Shown here piece by piece: positions 45,632 to 56,055 of a stretch of 64,000 nt of DNA. The notes beneath the pieces were generated by a model. The model saw only the letters and a program-made list of their open reading frames with translations. It made no database searches and was not told the origin of the DNA. The translations under genes and the position numbers were made by a program. Origin of the DNA: Chondrosia reniformis (lineage: Eukaryota > Porifera > Demospongiae > Chondrillida > Chondrillidae); the NCBI GenBank assembly GCA_947172415.1, contig OX359199.1:956001-1020000 (forward strand). Direction: 5' to 3'. Numbering within the stretch: position 1 is the first letter of the stretch; each line of letters begins with the position of its first letter.

Positions 45632-47089
45632 TTAAGTATCTTTCCATAAAAACCTGTCATCTTCTAATAGTTGAGCCAATTTTTTATTGTGAATTTCAAA
45701 AAAGTCATCCAATAGTCTTCTTGTGCTGTCTTTCATAAGAATAGTACCCTTCCGTACTGAATGAATATTGTTATTAGCATTTATTTTCTTTTTGCCCTCA
45801 CCTGCTATCTTTTTTAGTAGTTCATCTGTGGATTGATAGTCCATATTAAGAAAGTTTAATATATCTACAGCAACCTTTGTTGCATTTATCTGAAGGTCCT
45901 CCATCCTCAGGAATAGAAATTGTTTTCTAGGAAAATATCTCAACCACTTTGCAATGTGTATGTAATAGACAGTAAAAGGCAGCATCACTTGATGACAAGG
46001 GTTAGGCTGAATTTTCAATCCAGCAAATATCATCTTTGTGCATTGTTCTTCATCAAAACCTTTTGCTAAACACAGTCTATAACTGGAAATGCTATCTTCG
46101 ACTGCCTCATGAAATGTCTCACTATTGGGGGGCTGCGGGCAACTAAATTTGTTGAAAAAGTAATAATAAGACTTTGTCCTCTCTGTTGGATTGCGAAGTA
46201 TCACAATATACTTTTTAGATGGAAATAGCTTGGAGAAGAGATAGGGGAGACCGTCACTGTACATCACGTTAGGGTTTGCTTTCAGTGGAAGGGCATAGGC
46301 TACTGCAACACTCATATCTCCCACAACTGCAGATTTTGGGTTCTTTAAAACCTTTCTCCCAGCTGGCAGAAAATGATAAAGGTATCTTAAAACAAGTGCT
46401 ACATTGATGGGGTACTGATTTACAAACTCAAAGTGAGTGAATAAGTGCAGTTCCTTGTATTCGGGTGCAGCATAGTCTGGATGAAGGTTGAGCATGTTTG
46501 AGATGGTAGTTGTGCCACATTTTTGGAAGCCGATTAGAAAGAAATCGGGCAAACATACTAACTGTTTGGTTGAACGGATACTAGACGACGAATACATGCT
46601 ATGTACCGCCTGTTTGCTGTATTTTAAGCGAGTTTCTTGGTCTACTTCATGATGAGGGTGAAATATACTTGATACAACACTGCTGACGTAGTAATCCGGA
46701 TACCAGCACTGACTTTTAAATCCTTCCAAGTATTGCTCGGGAAGAAGACTTTGAAAGGTTGAGATTATAGATTGGAGCCATTTCATTTCTTTTGAAATGC
46801 TATCGTTAACTAACTTGTCTCCTTTAATTCCGAGATTAGTCTCAACGGGTACGGTAGATCGATTAGGATTTGACTGGAGCGTTTCTGTGGTTTTGTGACT
46901 ATTTGTGATTTCTTGTTTTTCTGTGAGTATTCCATGCTTTCCAGAATTCCGAGTCTTGCGGTCACAATCGTCGGTTGTGTATCTAGTATCACTGATAGCA
47001 AACACTAGGACGAGGAAGCATCCCCCCACTGCTCCAGCAAAGAGGAATATCTTCAACATTCTCACAGGTCGAGGCTGCAAAATGCACAA
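45632..47089 (-). CDS. Type II membrane carbohydrate sulfotransferase
   Basis: Single open frame of 485 codons from the first ATG. It would transfer sulfate from PAPS to a sugar in the Golgi lumen. After a short cytoplasmic tail there is a signal-anchor helix (LKIFLFAGAVGGCFLVLVFA), then a Ser/Thr/Asn-rich stem and the catalytic domain. The 5'-phosphosulfate loop reads FLIGFQKCGTTTISNMLNLHP, and the 3'-phosphate-binding region reads YIVILRNPTERTKSYYYFF. A LRMEDLQ segment follows. The layout resembles CHST15-type (GalNAc4S-6ST-like) and related chondroitin/heparan sulfotransferases; the exact substrate is not certain. The true start is more likely the second Met (47059), because the ten codons before it overlap a strong splice acceptor (tttttgtgcattttgcag), which would make them intron. 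Confidence 0.85.
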   Translation of the reverse strand: MCILQPRPVRMLKIFLFAGAVGGCFLVLVFAISDTRYTTDDCDRKTRNSGKHGILTEKQEITNSHKTTETLQSNPNRSTVPVETNLGIKGDKLVNDSISKEMKWLQSIISTFQSLLPEQYLEGFKSQCWYPDYYVSSVVSSIFHPHHEVDQETRLKYSKQAVHSMYSSSSIRSTKQLVCLPDFFLIGFQKCGTTTISNMLNLHPDYAAPEYKELHLFTHFEFVNQYPINVALVLRYLYHFLPAGRKVLKNPKSAVVGDMSVAVAYALPLKANPNVMYSDGLPYLFSKLFPSKKYIVILRNPTERTKSYYYFFNKFSCPQPPNSETFHEAVEDSISSYRLCLAKGFDEEQCTKMIFAGLKIQPNPCHQVMLPFTVYYIHIAKWLRYFPRKQFLFLRMEDLQINATKVAVDILNFLNMDYQSTDELLKKIAGEGKKKINANNNIHSVRKGTILMKDSTRRLLDDFFEIHNKKLAQLLEDDRFLWKDT

Positions 47090-47859
47090 AAAGACTTAAA
47101 TTCTACATTATCGGTGCCTAGTAACCTACGTACATGTGTACATTGCTACACTCACCATTTCATGAATTTGGGGAATTCAATATGCAGCTACTAGCTGAGC
47201 TAGTAATCACGGATACAAAGAGCTTTTGTTATCTGTAATTAACCACAACTATTTGGTAGAGTCGCCAAAATCAAGTAGATGTAGGCCTATAGGCCTAACG
47301 GTCGTCGGGCTTTCCAAATTGTTTTTCGATGGCTTCGAGATATTAGTCGTTCTAATGCAAAAGGTTAAATAAACACATTCAAAAAGAAAGAAGAACAATC
47401 GGTTTTGGAAGGCGCTTTGCCTGAAGGTGCAGTTAACTTGGACTTGATCGTTTATGGCGAACTAAGTAATGTGCTCTGCATTAGGGAATGAATCATTAAA
47501 TATCGAGGTTAGACAGTTCGTTTTAATTCTGTCAGGATAGAAAAGCGTGGAACACATTGAAGCGTTGGTTAATCATAGCGACTCACAGACAGGTTTAGCA
47601 GCACGTAGGCCATGCAATGACACAACTCCAATACGCGCTCGCAGGTATAAACAATATATAGTCCGTATTTTTTGCTTTAAAATAAGACCGTGAATTCATA
47701 TGCATACAATTTACCATAATTATATGCTATATGCTGCTCCCATTCTTCATCCACATGTACAAGTAGACGATGCTTACCATTCAGTGTACTTTAATCACCG
47801 GAGAGTAAATGAGAACAGTTTGGGTCTGCAACTACTAAACCTACAGATGTATGATTAGC
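47090..47859. other. Upstream region of the sulfotransferase gene
   Basis: Likely 5' UTR exon(s), intron and promoter of the minus-strand sulfotransferase gene. It contains one copy of the dispersed phrase ttctacattatcggtgccta (about 47100). No coding exon seen. Confidence 0.45.
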
Positions 47860-48605
47860 TAGTGCTTAAGCCAAAAAGTGGATTAAGCACCAGGAGGCCT
47901 ATAGGAGTTGCAAAGTGTCATTTCAAGTCATCTTGATTGCATATTTTAATAGTACAAGGCTTGCCGTTACTTAAGCCAAACAGTGGATTAAGCACCAGGA
48001 AGCATATAGGAGCTACAAGGTGTCATTTCAAGTCACCTCGATTGCATTTTCCAATAGTACAAGGCTTGCCGGTGCTTAAGCCAAAAATTGGATTATAAGC
48101 ACCAGGAGGCCTATAGGAGCTACAAGGTGTCATTTCGTCACCTCGATTGCATATTTCAATAGTGTAAGGCTTGCCGGTGCTTAAGCCAAAACATGGGTTA
48201 AGCACCAAAAGGCCTATAGGAGCTACAAGGTGTCATTTCAATTCACCTCAATTGCATTTTCCAATAGTACAAGGCTTGCCGGTGCTTAAGCCAAAAAATG
48301 GGTTAAGCACCAGGAGGCGTAAAAGGGCTACAAGGTGTCATTTCAAGTCACCTCAATTGCATATTTCAATAGTGCAAGCTTAAGGCTTACCGGTGCTTAA
48401 GCCAAAACGTGGGTTAAGCACCAAAAGGCCTATAGGAGCTACAAGGTGTCATTTCAAGTCATCTTGATTGCATATTTCAATCGTACAAGGCTTGCCGGTG
48501 CTTAAGCCAAAAAGTGGGTTAAGCACCAGGTGGCATATAGGAGCTACAAGGTGTCATTTCAACTCACCTTGATTGCATATTTCAATAGTACAAGGCTTGC
48601 TACTA
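47860..48605. repeat. Tandem repeat, unit about 102-113 bp, seven copies
   Basis: Each unit has cttaagccaaa, ttaagcaccaggaggccta, taggagctacaaggtgtcat and caatagtacaaggcttgcc. Unit starts lie near 47868, 47973, 48075, 48179, 48282, 48395 and 48500. Each unit also holds an inner inverted pair (gtgcttaagcc / ggttaagcac). Open frames across it are repeat artefacts. Confidence 0.9.
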
Positions 48606-48997
48606 CTACTGTCTTGTCCCTGCACCAACATAGATGGCAGGTAGGCTTGTATATATATCCATACATATATACAAACATGGAAGGCACGCAGGAAGTAGGG
48701 TGAAACAGCTGTACGTGTCTGTGATTCTTTTTCCCTCTTTGTATGACTGGAAGGCAATCCACTGATTGCCATTTAAATACTCTCCTAACCAATATAAGAC
48801 TTGGTCGCTGGCCAGCATGCATAATCATAATAATATTATCTTCAAGTGATTCACTTATTTATAGGTACATATACTTCAACACATACTATATATATTCTGT
48901 ACATGTACTGTATAGGCATACAGTTCCTTTGCATATAAATTATATAGGCTGATGTACATATGTGTTTATAGTTTAAGCAGCTTTCTCCAAAAATGGT
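48606..48997. other. Spacer, no feature seen
   Basis: AT-rich DNA after the tandem repeat. No gene, RNA or clear repeat was recognised. Confidence 0.4.
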
Positions 48998-49046
48998 TCA
49001 GTTCATCAACTTCTCCAATTTGGCAACTTCTGGAATAAGTTTTCTC
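48998..49046 (-). pseudogene. Probable last exon of a DNAI1-like fragment
   Basis: Behind a good acceptor (cttattctgcctctcag) the minus strand reads RKLIPEVAKLEKLMN then stop. This resembles the C-terminal AKLDKLLN stretch of axonemal dynein intermediate chain 1. Its link to the WD exon at 50276-50431 is inferred from order and strand. Confidence 0.4.
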
Positions 49047-49099
49047 CTGAGAGGCAGAATAAGAAGATTGTGTAGTATATACACTCACACATTCATGTA

Positions 49100-49515
49100 A
49101 AAGACCACCACCTCTACTTAAACATTTTTAAAACAATTCATCAGATCCATCCTCCATATCTTTGTAATCTTGCTATCAGACAATCTTCAATTCACCAGTA
49201 CAACACTCGAGAAGCATCCCTAAATCTTCATCCTCCACTGCCATCAACAGTTAATGGAAAGAGAGCTTACTCATACATGATGCCAAGTCTATGGAACCAA
49301 CTACCCAGTGCAATCAAGTCCATAAACAATTTCCAACTATTTAATAAATCCCTCGAACATTATTTATGTAATTAACTTGGATTTCTTTTTATCAATAAAC
49401 AATTTTTATTTTTATTCTCAAACTTAATGTATATGTTACGGTGGGCTCCTTGTAAAGTAGCCAATTTGGCTAATAGGCCCTCCCACCTAAAATAAGATTG
49501 ATTGATTGATTGATT
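49100..49515 (+). mobile_element. LINE 3' end fragment with (attg)n tail
   Basis: The plus strand encodes a reverse-transcriptase C-terminus (HQYNTREASLNLHP..., GKRAYSYMMPSLWNQLPSAI, NNFQLFNKSLEHYLCN, stop at about 49373). A short 3' UTR and a gattgattgattga tail end at about 49515. This is a 5'-truncated LINE, as expected for target-primed insertion. It sits between the two DNAI1-like exons. Confidence 0.75.
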
Positions 49516-50275
49516 GAAAGACTGCATTTAAATGAAATGTAATAGTGAAAGCTTGCATACCTTTATACCAATGAGCATACAGACATATACGTACATACAA
49601 TATTAAGGTGTAAACATGGAACCTGTTGAAAACAAAGATCTATGGGGTTTTCCCTAAGTCGTAAGTCTGGGAATAAAGTCTATTCTAGTATTTTCCTTTG
49701 CCTCCTATTGATGCCCACCATAGAAACTGTTGTTTTAGATCATTCATAGCCAGCCATTTTTTGTTGCCTCTCTATACTTGAAGGGTACTACCCTATTCAC
49801 TGACTTTATATTACTCTGAAAATGTATTTTGACATGGAGTCTAAGACGTATCAATGAGTACACTAGATTAGACAGTCATAAGACAACTGAACTAATGCAG
49901 AAAATGTCTAATAATCTAGCATACAAATAATATTAATAATATAGGTTAGTAGTGTGAATGCTAAATTACACTTGTATGTACGTAAACAAAGGATATGGTG
50001 CTAAGTGAATAATCACTGGAATGTATTTTGTCAGACCAGTACAGTGACCAGGGTCTTAACTTGCAATTGACCAGGATCTTAGATAGCTGTGAGGTGATCA
50101 CTGGATGCTATTTTAATAGGATCTCAGTCTCCCGTCAAGACTCACTGTATAGATAGATTTTTAACATTTCATAATTTTTTTCCAATAAGTAAATAATCAC
50201 TGGAACATATTACTCCTGATCAGCCCAGTGGCATGTATGCATAATACTATAATGCAATGATGTCATGTGACTTAC
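49516..50275. other. Spacer between LINE tail and DNAI1-like exon
   Basis: No exon was recognised. The DNAI1 segment expected between the two fragments (the GDDRG-type WD blade) was looked for on the minus strand and not found. Confidence 0.4.
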
Positions 50276-50431
50276 TTGGTTGTACACAAAGTGGTTCATA
50301 TTTGTTAATGTTGAGATTAAACACAAACACCTTCCCATCAGGAGTGCAGGCAGCAAACACAGTTGAGGCAAAGTGGGACCAAGCAATGTCACACACACCA
50401 CTGTTCAAATCATACGCGAACATGGGATCCT
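50276..50431 (-). pseudogene. Exon of an axonemal dynein intermediate chain 1-like gene (fragment)
   Basis: Between an acceptor (tttcttcccttcag) and a donor (GTAAGTCAC) the minus strand encodes [39 protein letters not shown] and [10 protein letters not shown]. This is a WD-repeat blade with close resemblance to the penultimate blade of DNAI1, which acts in outer dynein arms of cilia. The exon itself is intact. Upstream exons are missing from the next 13 kb, which hold satellite and two unrelated genes on the same strand. It is therefore probably a truncated duplicate, unless a very long intron spans those genes. Confidence 0.65.
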
Positions 50432-50574
50432 CTGAAGGGAAGAAAACACATCAATTTCTGTACACAAGTATATACTATCCTAATATACTTACAAGTATAT
50501 ATACATTATACGTACATCATTACTTAATTAAGCTGCCAATATGCACATATATACGTACATACGTATATACTATA

Positions 50575-52030
50575 ACTCTGTAAAATGGAAAGTTAATAAG
50601 CTAAACCTTGGTGTCAGCATTCACAAACATGATTGAATCATTTCCAAAGAGTTTTTGAAATTTTTATAAATCTTTACATTTGCCCTATCTCTCACCATAC
50701 ATTAATTTGGTATTCCAGTATATTAATGTACATTTGGTGCTCTAACTCTGTCAAATGGAAAGATATGAAGCTCAAACTTGCTGTCAGCATTCACAGATAT
50801 GTATGAAACATTTCAAATGGGATTTTGAAATTTTCATAAATCTTTTTATTTGCCTTATCTCTCACCATACATTAATTTGGTATTCCAGTATATTAATGTA
50901 CATTTGGTGCTCTAACTCTGTCAAATGGGAAGATATGAAGCTCACACTTGCTGTCAGCATTCACAGACATGTATGAAACATTTCCAATGAGAATTTGAAA
51001 TTTTCATAAATCTTGACATTTGCCCTATCTCTCACTATACATTAATTTGGTATTCCAGTATATTAATGTACATTTGGTGCTCTAACTCTGTCAAATGGAA
51101 AGATATGAAGCTCAAACTTGCTGTCAGCATTCACAGACATGTATGAAACATTTCCAATGAGAATTTGAAATTTTCATAAATCTTTTTATTTGCCCTATCT
51201 CTCACCATACATTAATTTCGTATACCAATACTTTAATGTACATTTGGTACTATAACTCTGTAAATGGAAAGTTAATAAGCTAAACTTTGGTGTCAGCATT
51301 CACAAAAATGATTGAATCATTTCCAAAGAGTTTTTGAAATTTTTATAAATCTTTACATTTGCCCTATCTCTCACCATACATTAATTTGGTATACCAGTAT
51401 ATTAATGTACATTTGGTGCTCTAATTCTGTCAAATGGAAAGATATGAAGCTCAAACTTGCTGTCAGCATTCACAGACATGTATGAAACATTTCCAATGAG
51501 AATTTGAAATTTTCATAAATCTTGACATTTGCCCTATCTCTCACTATACATTAATTTGGTATTCCAATATATGAATGTACATTTGGTGCTCTAACTCTGT
51601 GCAATGGGAAGATATGAAGCTCACACTTGCTGTCAGCATTCACAGACATGTATGAAACATTTCCAATGAGAATTTGAAATTTTCATAAATCTTTACATTT
51701 GCCCTATCTCTCACCATGCATTAACTTAAATGTACATTTAGTGATGTAACTCTGTCAAATTGGTAAATTTGAAGCTTAAACTTGGTATCCACATTCACAT
51801 ACAAGTATGAAACATTTCCAAACAGTTTTAGAAATTTTGATTTTTACATAAATTTACCCTATCTTTCCCCATACATTTTCTTAATACAATGTACACTTAG
51901 TGCTGTAACTCTGTCAAATGGCTAAATATGAAGTTTAAACTTTGTGTCTACATTCACAGACATGTATGAAACATTTCCAAACAGTTTCAGAAATTTTGAT
52001 TTCTACATAAATTTCTCATCATACATTAAC
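50575..52030. repeat. 170-bp satellite array, block 1
   Basis: About 8.5 monomers of almost exactly 170 bp: tctaactctgtcaaatggaa, tgctgtcagcattcacagac, gaaacatttccaatgagaat, catttgccctatctctcacc and gtattccagtatattaatgt. A second monomer type (taactctgtaaaatggaaag, aacatgattgaatcatttcc) recurs at about 50575 and 51250. Monomers after about 51720 are more diverged. Confidence 0.93.
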
Positions 52031-53089
52031 TAACCCTAATTGCGTAATACTATAAATGGCCGACCTTGAGTAGGTGTAAGAGTGAACATGCCGTTCTGTA
52101 TATATTTCTGAAAAAATAGAACTCTTTGAAAGATTTCTTATACACATGGATATGCACTGTGTAGTACTTGATTGTTGTTGAAGCAGTATCTATCCACATA
52201 TATTATATGGATGTCGTTAAAGTGAAATTTTGCCGATCGACGGCCAACGAAACTCCAAAGAAATAAAGTTGGACCATACCGAACGCTACCATCCACGACG
52301 CTCAGAGGCCGGGATCGGTGGTAACGCTCTGCCGAGTTGAGCTTTGGGTGTCACTTGCGTGAGAAGAACCAGTTCTTCTCGATATGGCCGACTCATATGA
52401 ATCCTAAGATATCAGATGCCAATCCCACATTACGTGGAACCCCCCCGAAATCCGGATTATTGGTGAGCACGTCTCTATGGCACCAACCGATTAGGAGACA
52501 GCTTCAGAGTCTAAGCGCTACCAACCTCTATGGGAACCGCTACCACCATAGAGATGTGTCCAGGTAGGCCTACTTTATAAGGTTTTGCGCTTCTATTTAA
52601 ACAAGAAAATTTCAAAAGGAAACGATTGTGGTTGGCGCTATTCCATACTTAAGAATAGGGTATTTGCGAGAAAAATGTAGTCAAATTATATCAAGTTAAT
52701 TCGGGATGAGTGCATCGTTCCAAGCCATTTTAAAGGTATATCCAGTATTCGTGGTTCATCTAGAAACTGGGAAAAATGGATAGAATCCTGTAAGTGTCTT
52801 GATTGGCGGAGGAGACCAACTTTTGTGGTCCCATGTAGAAACGATTTTAGCGAGAGGTGTTCCGATATGAACGTAAACTGGTATAACCAGCCACACTCAA
52901 TCTCAATTGCAGTAATAGCATAATGGCTACCTGCCTCTATGTAAAGACCTTCTGACAGCTGCGTTCTGGACTGTCCCTGCGTGTTTCTAGTTGCCCCATT
53001 CATGTCAAAACATTTTAACTTCGTATGCCGATAATTTGCACAATAGTATCGCACGATATATATGCTACACCCATTTAAGGTCGTTTACT
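52031..53089. other. Non-satellite insert between satellite blocks, unidentified
   Basis: About 1.06 kb of unique DNA. The stretch 52230-52570 is GC-richer than its surroundings. The stretch 52686-53054 has an uninterrupted minus-strand frame of 122 codons (including GLYIEAGSHYAITAIEIE and GWLYQFTFISEH). Neither part is recognised. It may be a captured gene piece or an inserted element that split one satellite array. Confidence 0.4.
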
Positions 53090-54815
53090 AGAAATTTAAT
53101 GTACATTAGAGTACTGTAGCTCTGTCAAATGGAGAGATATGAAGCTTTAACTTAACGTCAGCATTCACAGACATGTTTGAAACATTTCCAATGAGAATTT
53201 GAAATTTTAATAAATCTTTACATTTGCCCTATCTCTCACTATACATTAATTTGGTATTCCAGTATATTAATGTACATTTGGTGCTCTAGCTCTGTCAAAT
53301 GGAAAGATATGAAGCTCAAACTTGCTGTCAGCATTCACAGACATGTATGAAACATTTCCAATGAGAATTTGAAATTTTCATAAATCTTTACATTTGCCCT
53401 ATCTCTCACTATACATTAATTTGGTATTCCAGTATATTAATGTACATTTGGTGCTCTAACTCTGTCAAATGGAAAGATATGAAGCTCAAACTTGCTGTCA
53501 GCATTCACAGACATGTATGAAACATTTCCAATGAGAATTTGAAATTTTCATAAATCTTTACATTTGCCCTATCTCTCACCATACATTAATTTTGTACACC
53601 AATACTTTAATGTACATTTGGTACTATAACTCTGTAAAATGGAAAGTTAATAAGCTAAACTTTGGTGTCAGCATTCACAAACATGATTGAATCATTTCCA
53701 AAGAGTTTTTGAAATTTTTATAAATCTTGACATTTGCCCTATCTCTCACCATACATTAATTTGGTATTCCAGTATATTAATGTACATTTGGTGCTCTAAC
53801 TCTGTCAAATGGAAAGATATGAAGCTCAAACTTGCTGTCAGCATTCACAGACATGTATGAAACATTTCCAATGAGAATTTGAATTTTTTTAAATCTTTAC
53901 ATTTGCCCTATCTCTCACTATACATTAATTTGGTATTCCAGTATATGAATGTACATTTGGTGCTCTAACTCTGTCAAATGGAAAGATATGAAGCTCAAAC
54001 TTGCTGTCAGCATTCACAGACATGTATGAAACATTTCCAATGAGAATTTGATTTTTTTTAAATCTTGACATTTGCCCTATCTCTCACCATACATTAATTT
54101 GGTATTCCAGTATGTTAATGTACATTTGGTGCTCTAATTCTGTCAAATGGAAAGATATGAAGCTCAAACTTGCTGTCAGCATTCACAGACATGTATGAAA
54201 CATTTCCAATGAGAATTTGAATTTTTTTTAAATCTTGACATTTGCCCTATCTCTCACTATACATTAATTTGGTATTCAAGTATATTAATGTACATTTGGT
54301 GCTCTAATTCTGTCAAATGGAAAGATATGAAGCTCAAACTTGCTGTCAGCATTCACAGACATGTATGAAACATTTCCAATGAGAATTTGAAATTTTCATA
54401 AATCTTTACATTTGCCCTATCTCTCACTATACATTAATTTGGTATTCCAGTATATTAATGTACATTTGGTGCTCTAACTCTGTCAAATGGAAAGATATGA
54501 AGCTCAAACTTGCTGTCAGCATTCACAGACATGTATGAAACATTTCCAATGAGAATTTGAAATTTTCATAAATTTTTTTATTTGCCCTACATACATTAAT
54601 TTGGTATTCCAGTATATTAATGTACATTTGGTGCTCTCACTCTGTCTAATGGAAAGATATGAAGCTCAAACTTGCTGTCAGCATTCACAGACATGTCAGA
54701 AACATTTCCAATGAGAATTTGAAATTTTCATAAATCTTGACATTTGCAGTATATAACTCTCACCATACATTAATTTCGTATACCAATACTTTAATGTACA
54801 TTTGGTATATAGTAC
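53090..54815. repeat. 170-bp satellite array, block 2
   Basis: About ten monomers of the same 170-bp satellite in the same orientation, more uniform than block 1. One second-type monomer lies at about 53625 and a partial one ends the array at about 54770-54815. Confidence 0.93.
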
Positions 54816-55185
54816 TTAAGAAGGTTGGCTATATGTACATACGTATGTACACAATACATACGTATGTTTGAATGTAAATAGCACATCTCTGTTTAATTAG
54901 TTATAATTAGCCAGGCACCTAATTATGAGGCAGTTCATAAAAGGTTCGTATTTAGTGGAGTTCTAACTGGCAACACCTAAAATGTGGTTACATCAGTTAT
55001 GCAGACACTTTTATAATTACATGTAGATGTATGAGAAATCCATCATACGTATACGTATGTATATTCCTTAGCAAAAGGACATTCACTGTTTTACGTACGC
55101 ATCTTTAAATCTTAGCTTGTTCTGTAAATCAGGTGGAGAAATGTGCCACCAAGTACAATGTATATTAATTACATGTATGCAAGGC
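54816..55185. other. Spacer, no feature seen
   Basis: AT-rich DNA with TACGTA runs. No gene recognised. Confidence 0.4.
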
Positions 55186-55187
55186 CA

Positions 55188-55332
55188 AGCCTAACCATCA
55201 CTCCAAGCCTAACCCTCACTCCAAGCCTAACCGACACTCCAAGCCTAACCCTCACTCCAAGCCTAACCATCACTCCAAGCCTAACCCTCACTCCAAGCCT
55301 AACCGACACTCCAAGCCTAACCCTCACTGCTG
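55188..55332. repeat. 18-bp tandem repeat (aagcctaaccctcactcc)
   Basis: Eight copies of an 18-bp unit with variants aagcctaaccatcactcc and aagcctaaccgacactcc in a regular order. Both strands are open over it only because the unit length is divisible by three. Confidence 0.9.
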
Positions 55333-55743
55333 CTTTTAGGTAACAAACAGAAACGAGGAAATGTGCACGTGCTTCAACAAAGTGCAAAAAATTCTACATT
55401 ATCGTTGCCTAGTATATACACTTCATCTAATATATGTACTGGATTTAATGCTCAGACTTGTCAGCTTTTTTGTTATCTGTACATATATATATAATCTGGT
55501 AGAATGACTTAAACCCATGTCCGTCTATCTTGTCTGCTGACATTTATAATTTCCACATTCTATTATACGTGGCATGCATATACAAAGTGAAATGATTTGT
55601 TTTAAATATATATCCTCCGGAGACAGAGCATGTTAGGAGCAAAGTAGGTGTTGAGCACTATCGATCAGAAATACATACAAAATTTAAACTATAGAAAGTT
55701 ATAGCTCCTCTTAGCCTCCGCGTTCATTTCACACCAACCACTA
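55333..55743. other. 3' flank of unknown gene I
   Basis: Contains one copy of the tctacattatcgttgcctag dispersed phrase (about 55394), preceded by caaagtgcaaaaa. No exon seen. Confidence 0.4.
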
Positions 55744-55994
55744 TCAGGTGTCATTCTCCTTCAATGTCACTAAAGGTAAAAAAAACTCTTGTAATTACAA
55801 TCCATCTACGTACATACACAAAGCCAGACTTACCCAGCTGTCTGCTATGATCAGGATCCACCTCGGTAGCCTTTGGACTGGTATCTGTCTTTTGTACGTC
55901 ACTATTCCGATCCTTAGGTACTTTGGAGTGAACCAAATCTGAATCAGTGTCCTACAGAAAGCAAATATATGCAAGTAAAAATGTGTAAAGATAT

Positions 55995-56055
<61 letters not shown>

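Noticed and set aside
47060-47089. First ATG of the sulfotransferase frame as the true start
   Set aside because: The ten codons overlap a strong polypyrimidine-AG acceptor, and the signal anchor begins at the next Met (47059). Kept only as the outer limit of the open frame.
47860-48605. CRISPR-like array of regular repeats
   Set aside because: The whole unit repeats with no unique spacers, the setting is eukaryotic and no cas gene is present. It is a tandem repeat.
48998-50431. A complete DNAI1 gene
   Set aside because: Only two exon-like pieces are found. The expected intermediate blade and all upstream exons are missing within the window.
55143-55387. Two opposed frames of repeated SLTLTP or RVRLGV, and resemblance of cctaaccctc to telomere repeats
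   Set aside because: The 18-bp unit keeps all frames open. The unit is not the animal telomere hexamer and the array is short and internal.
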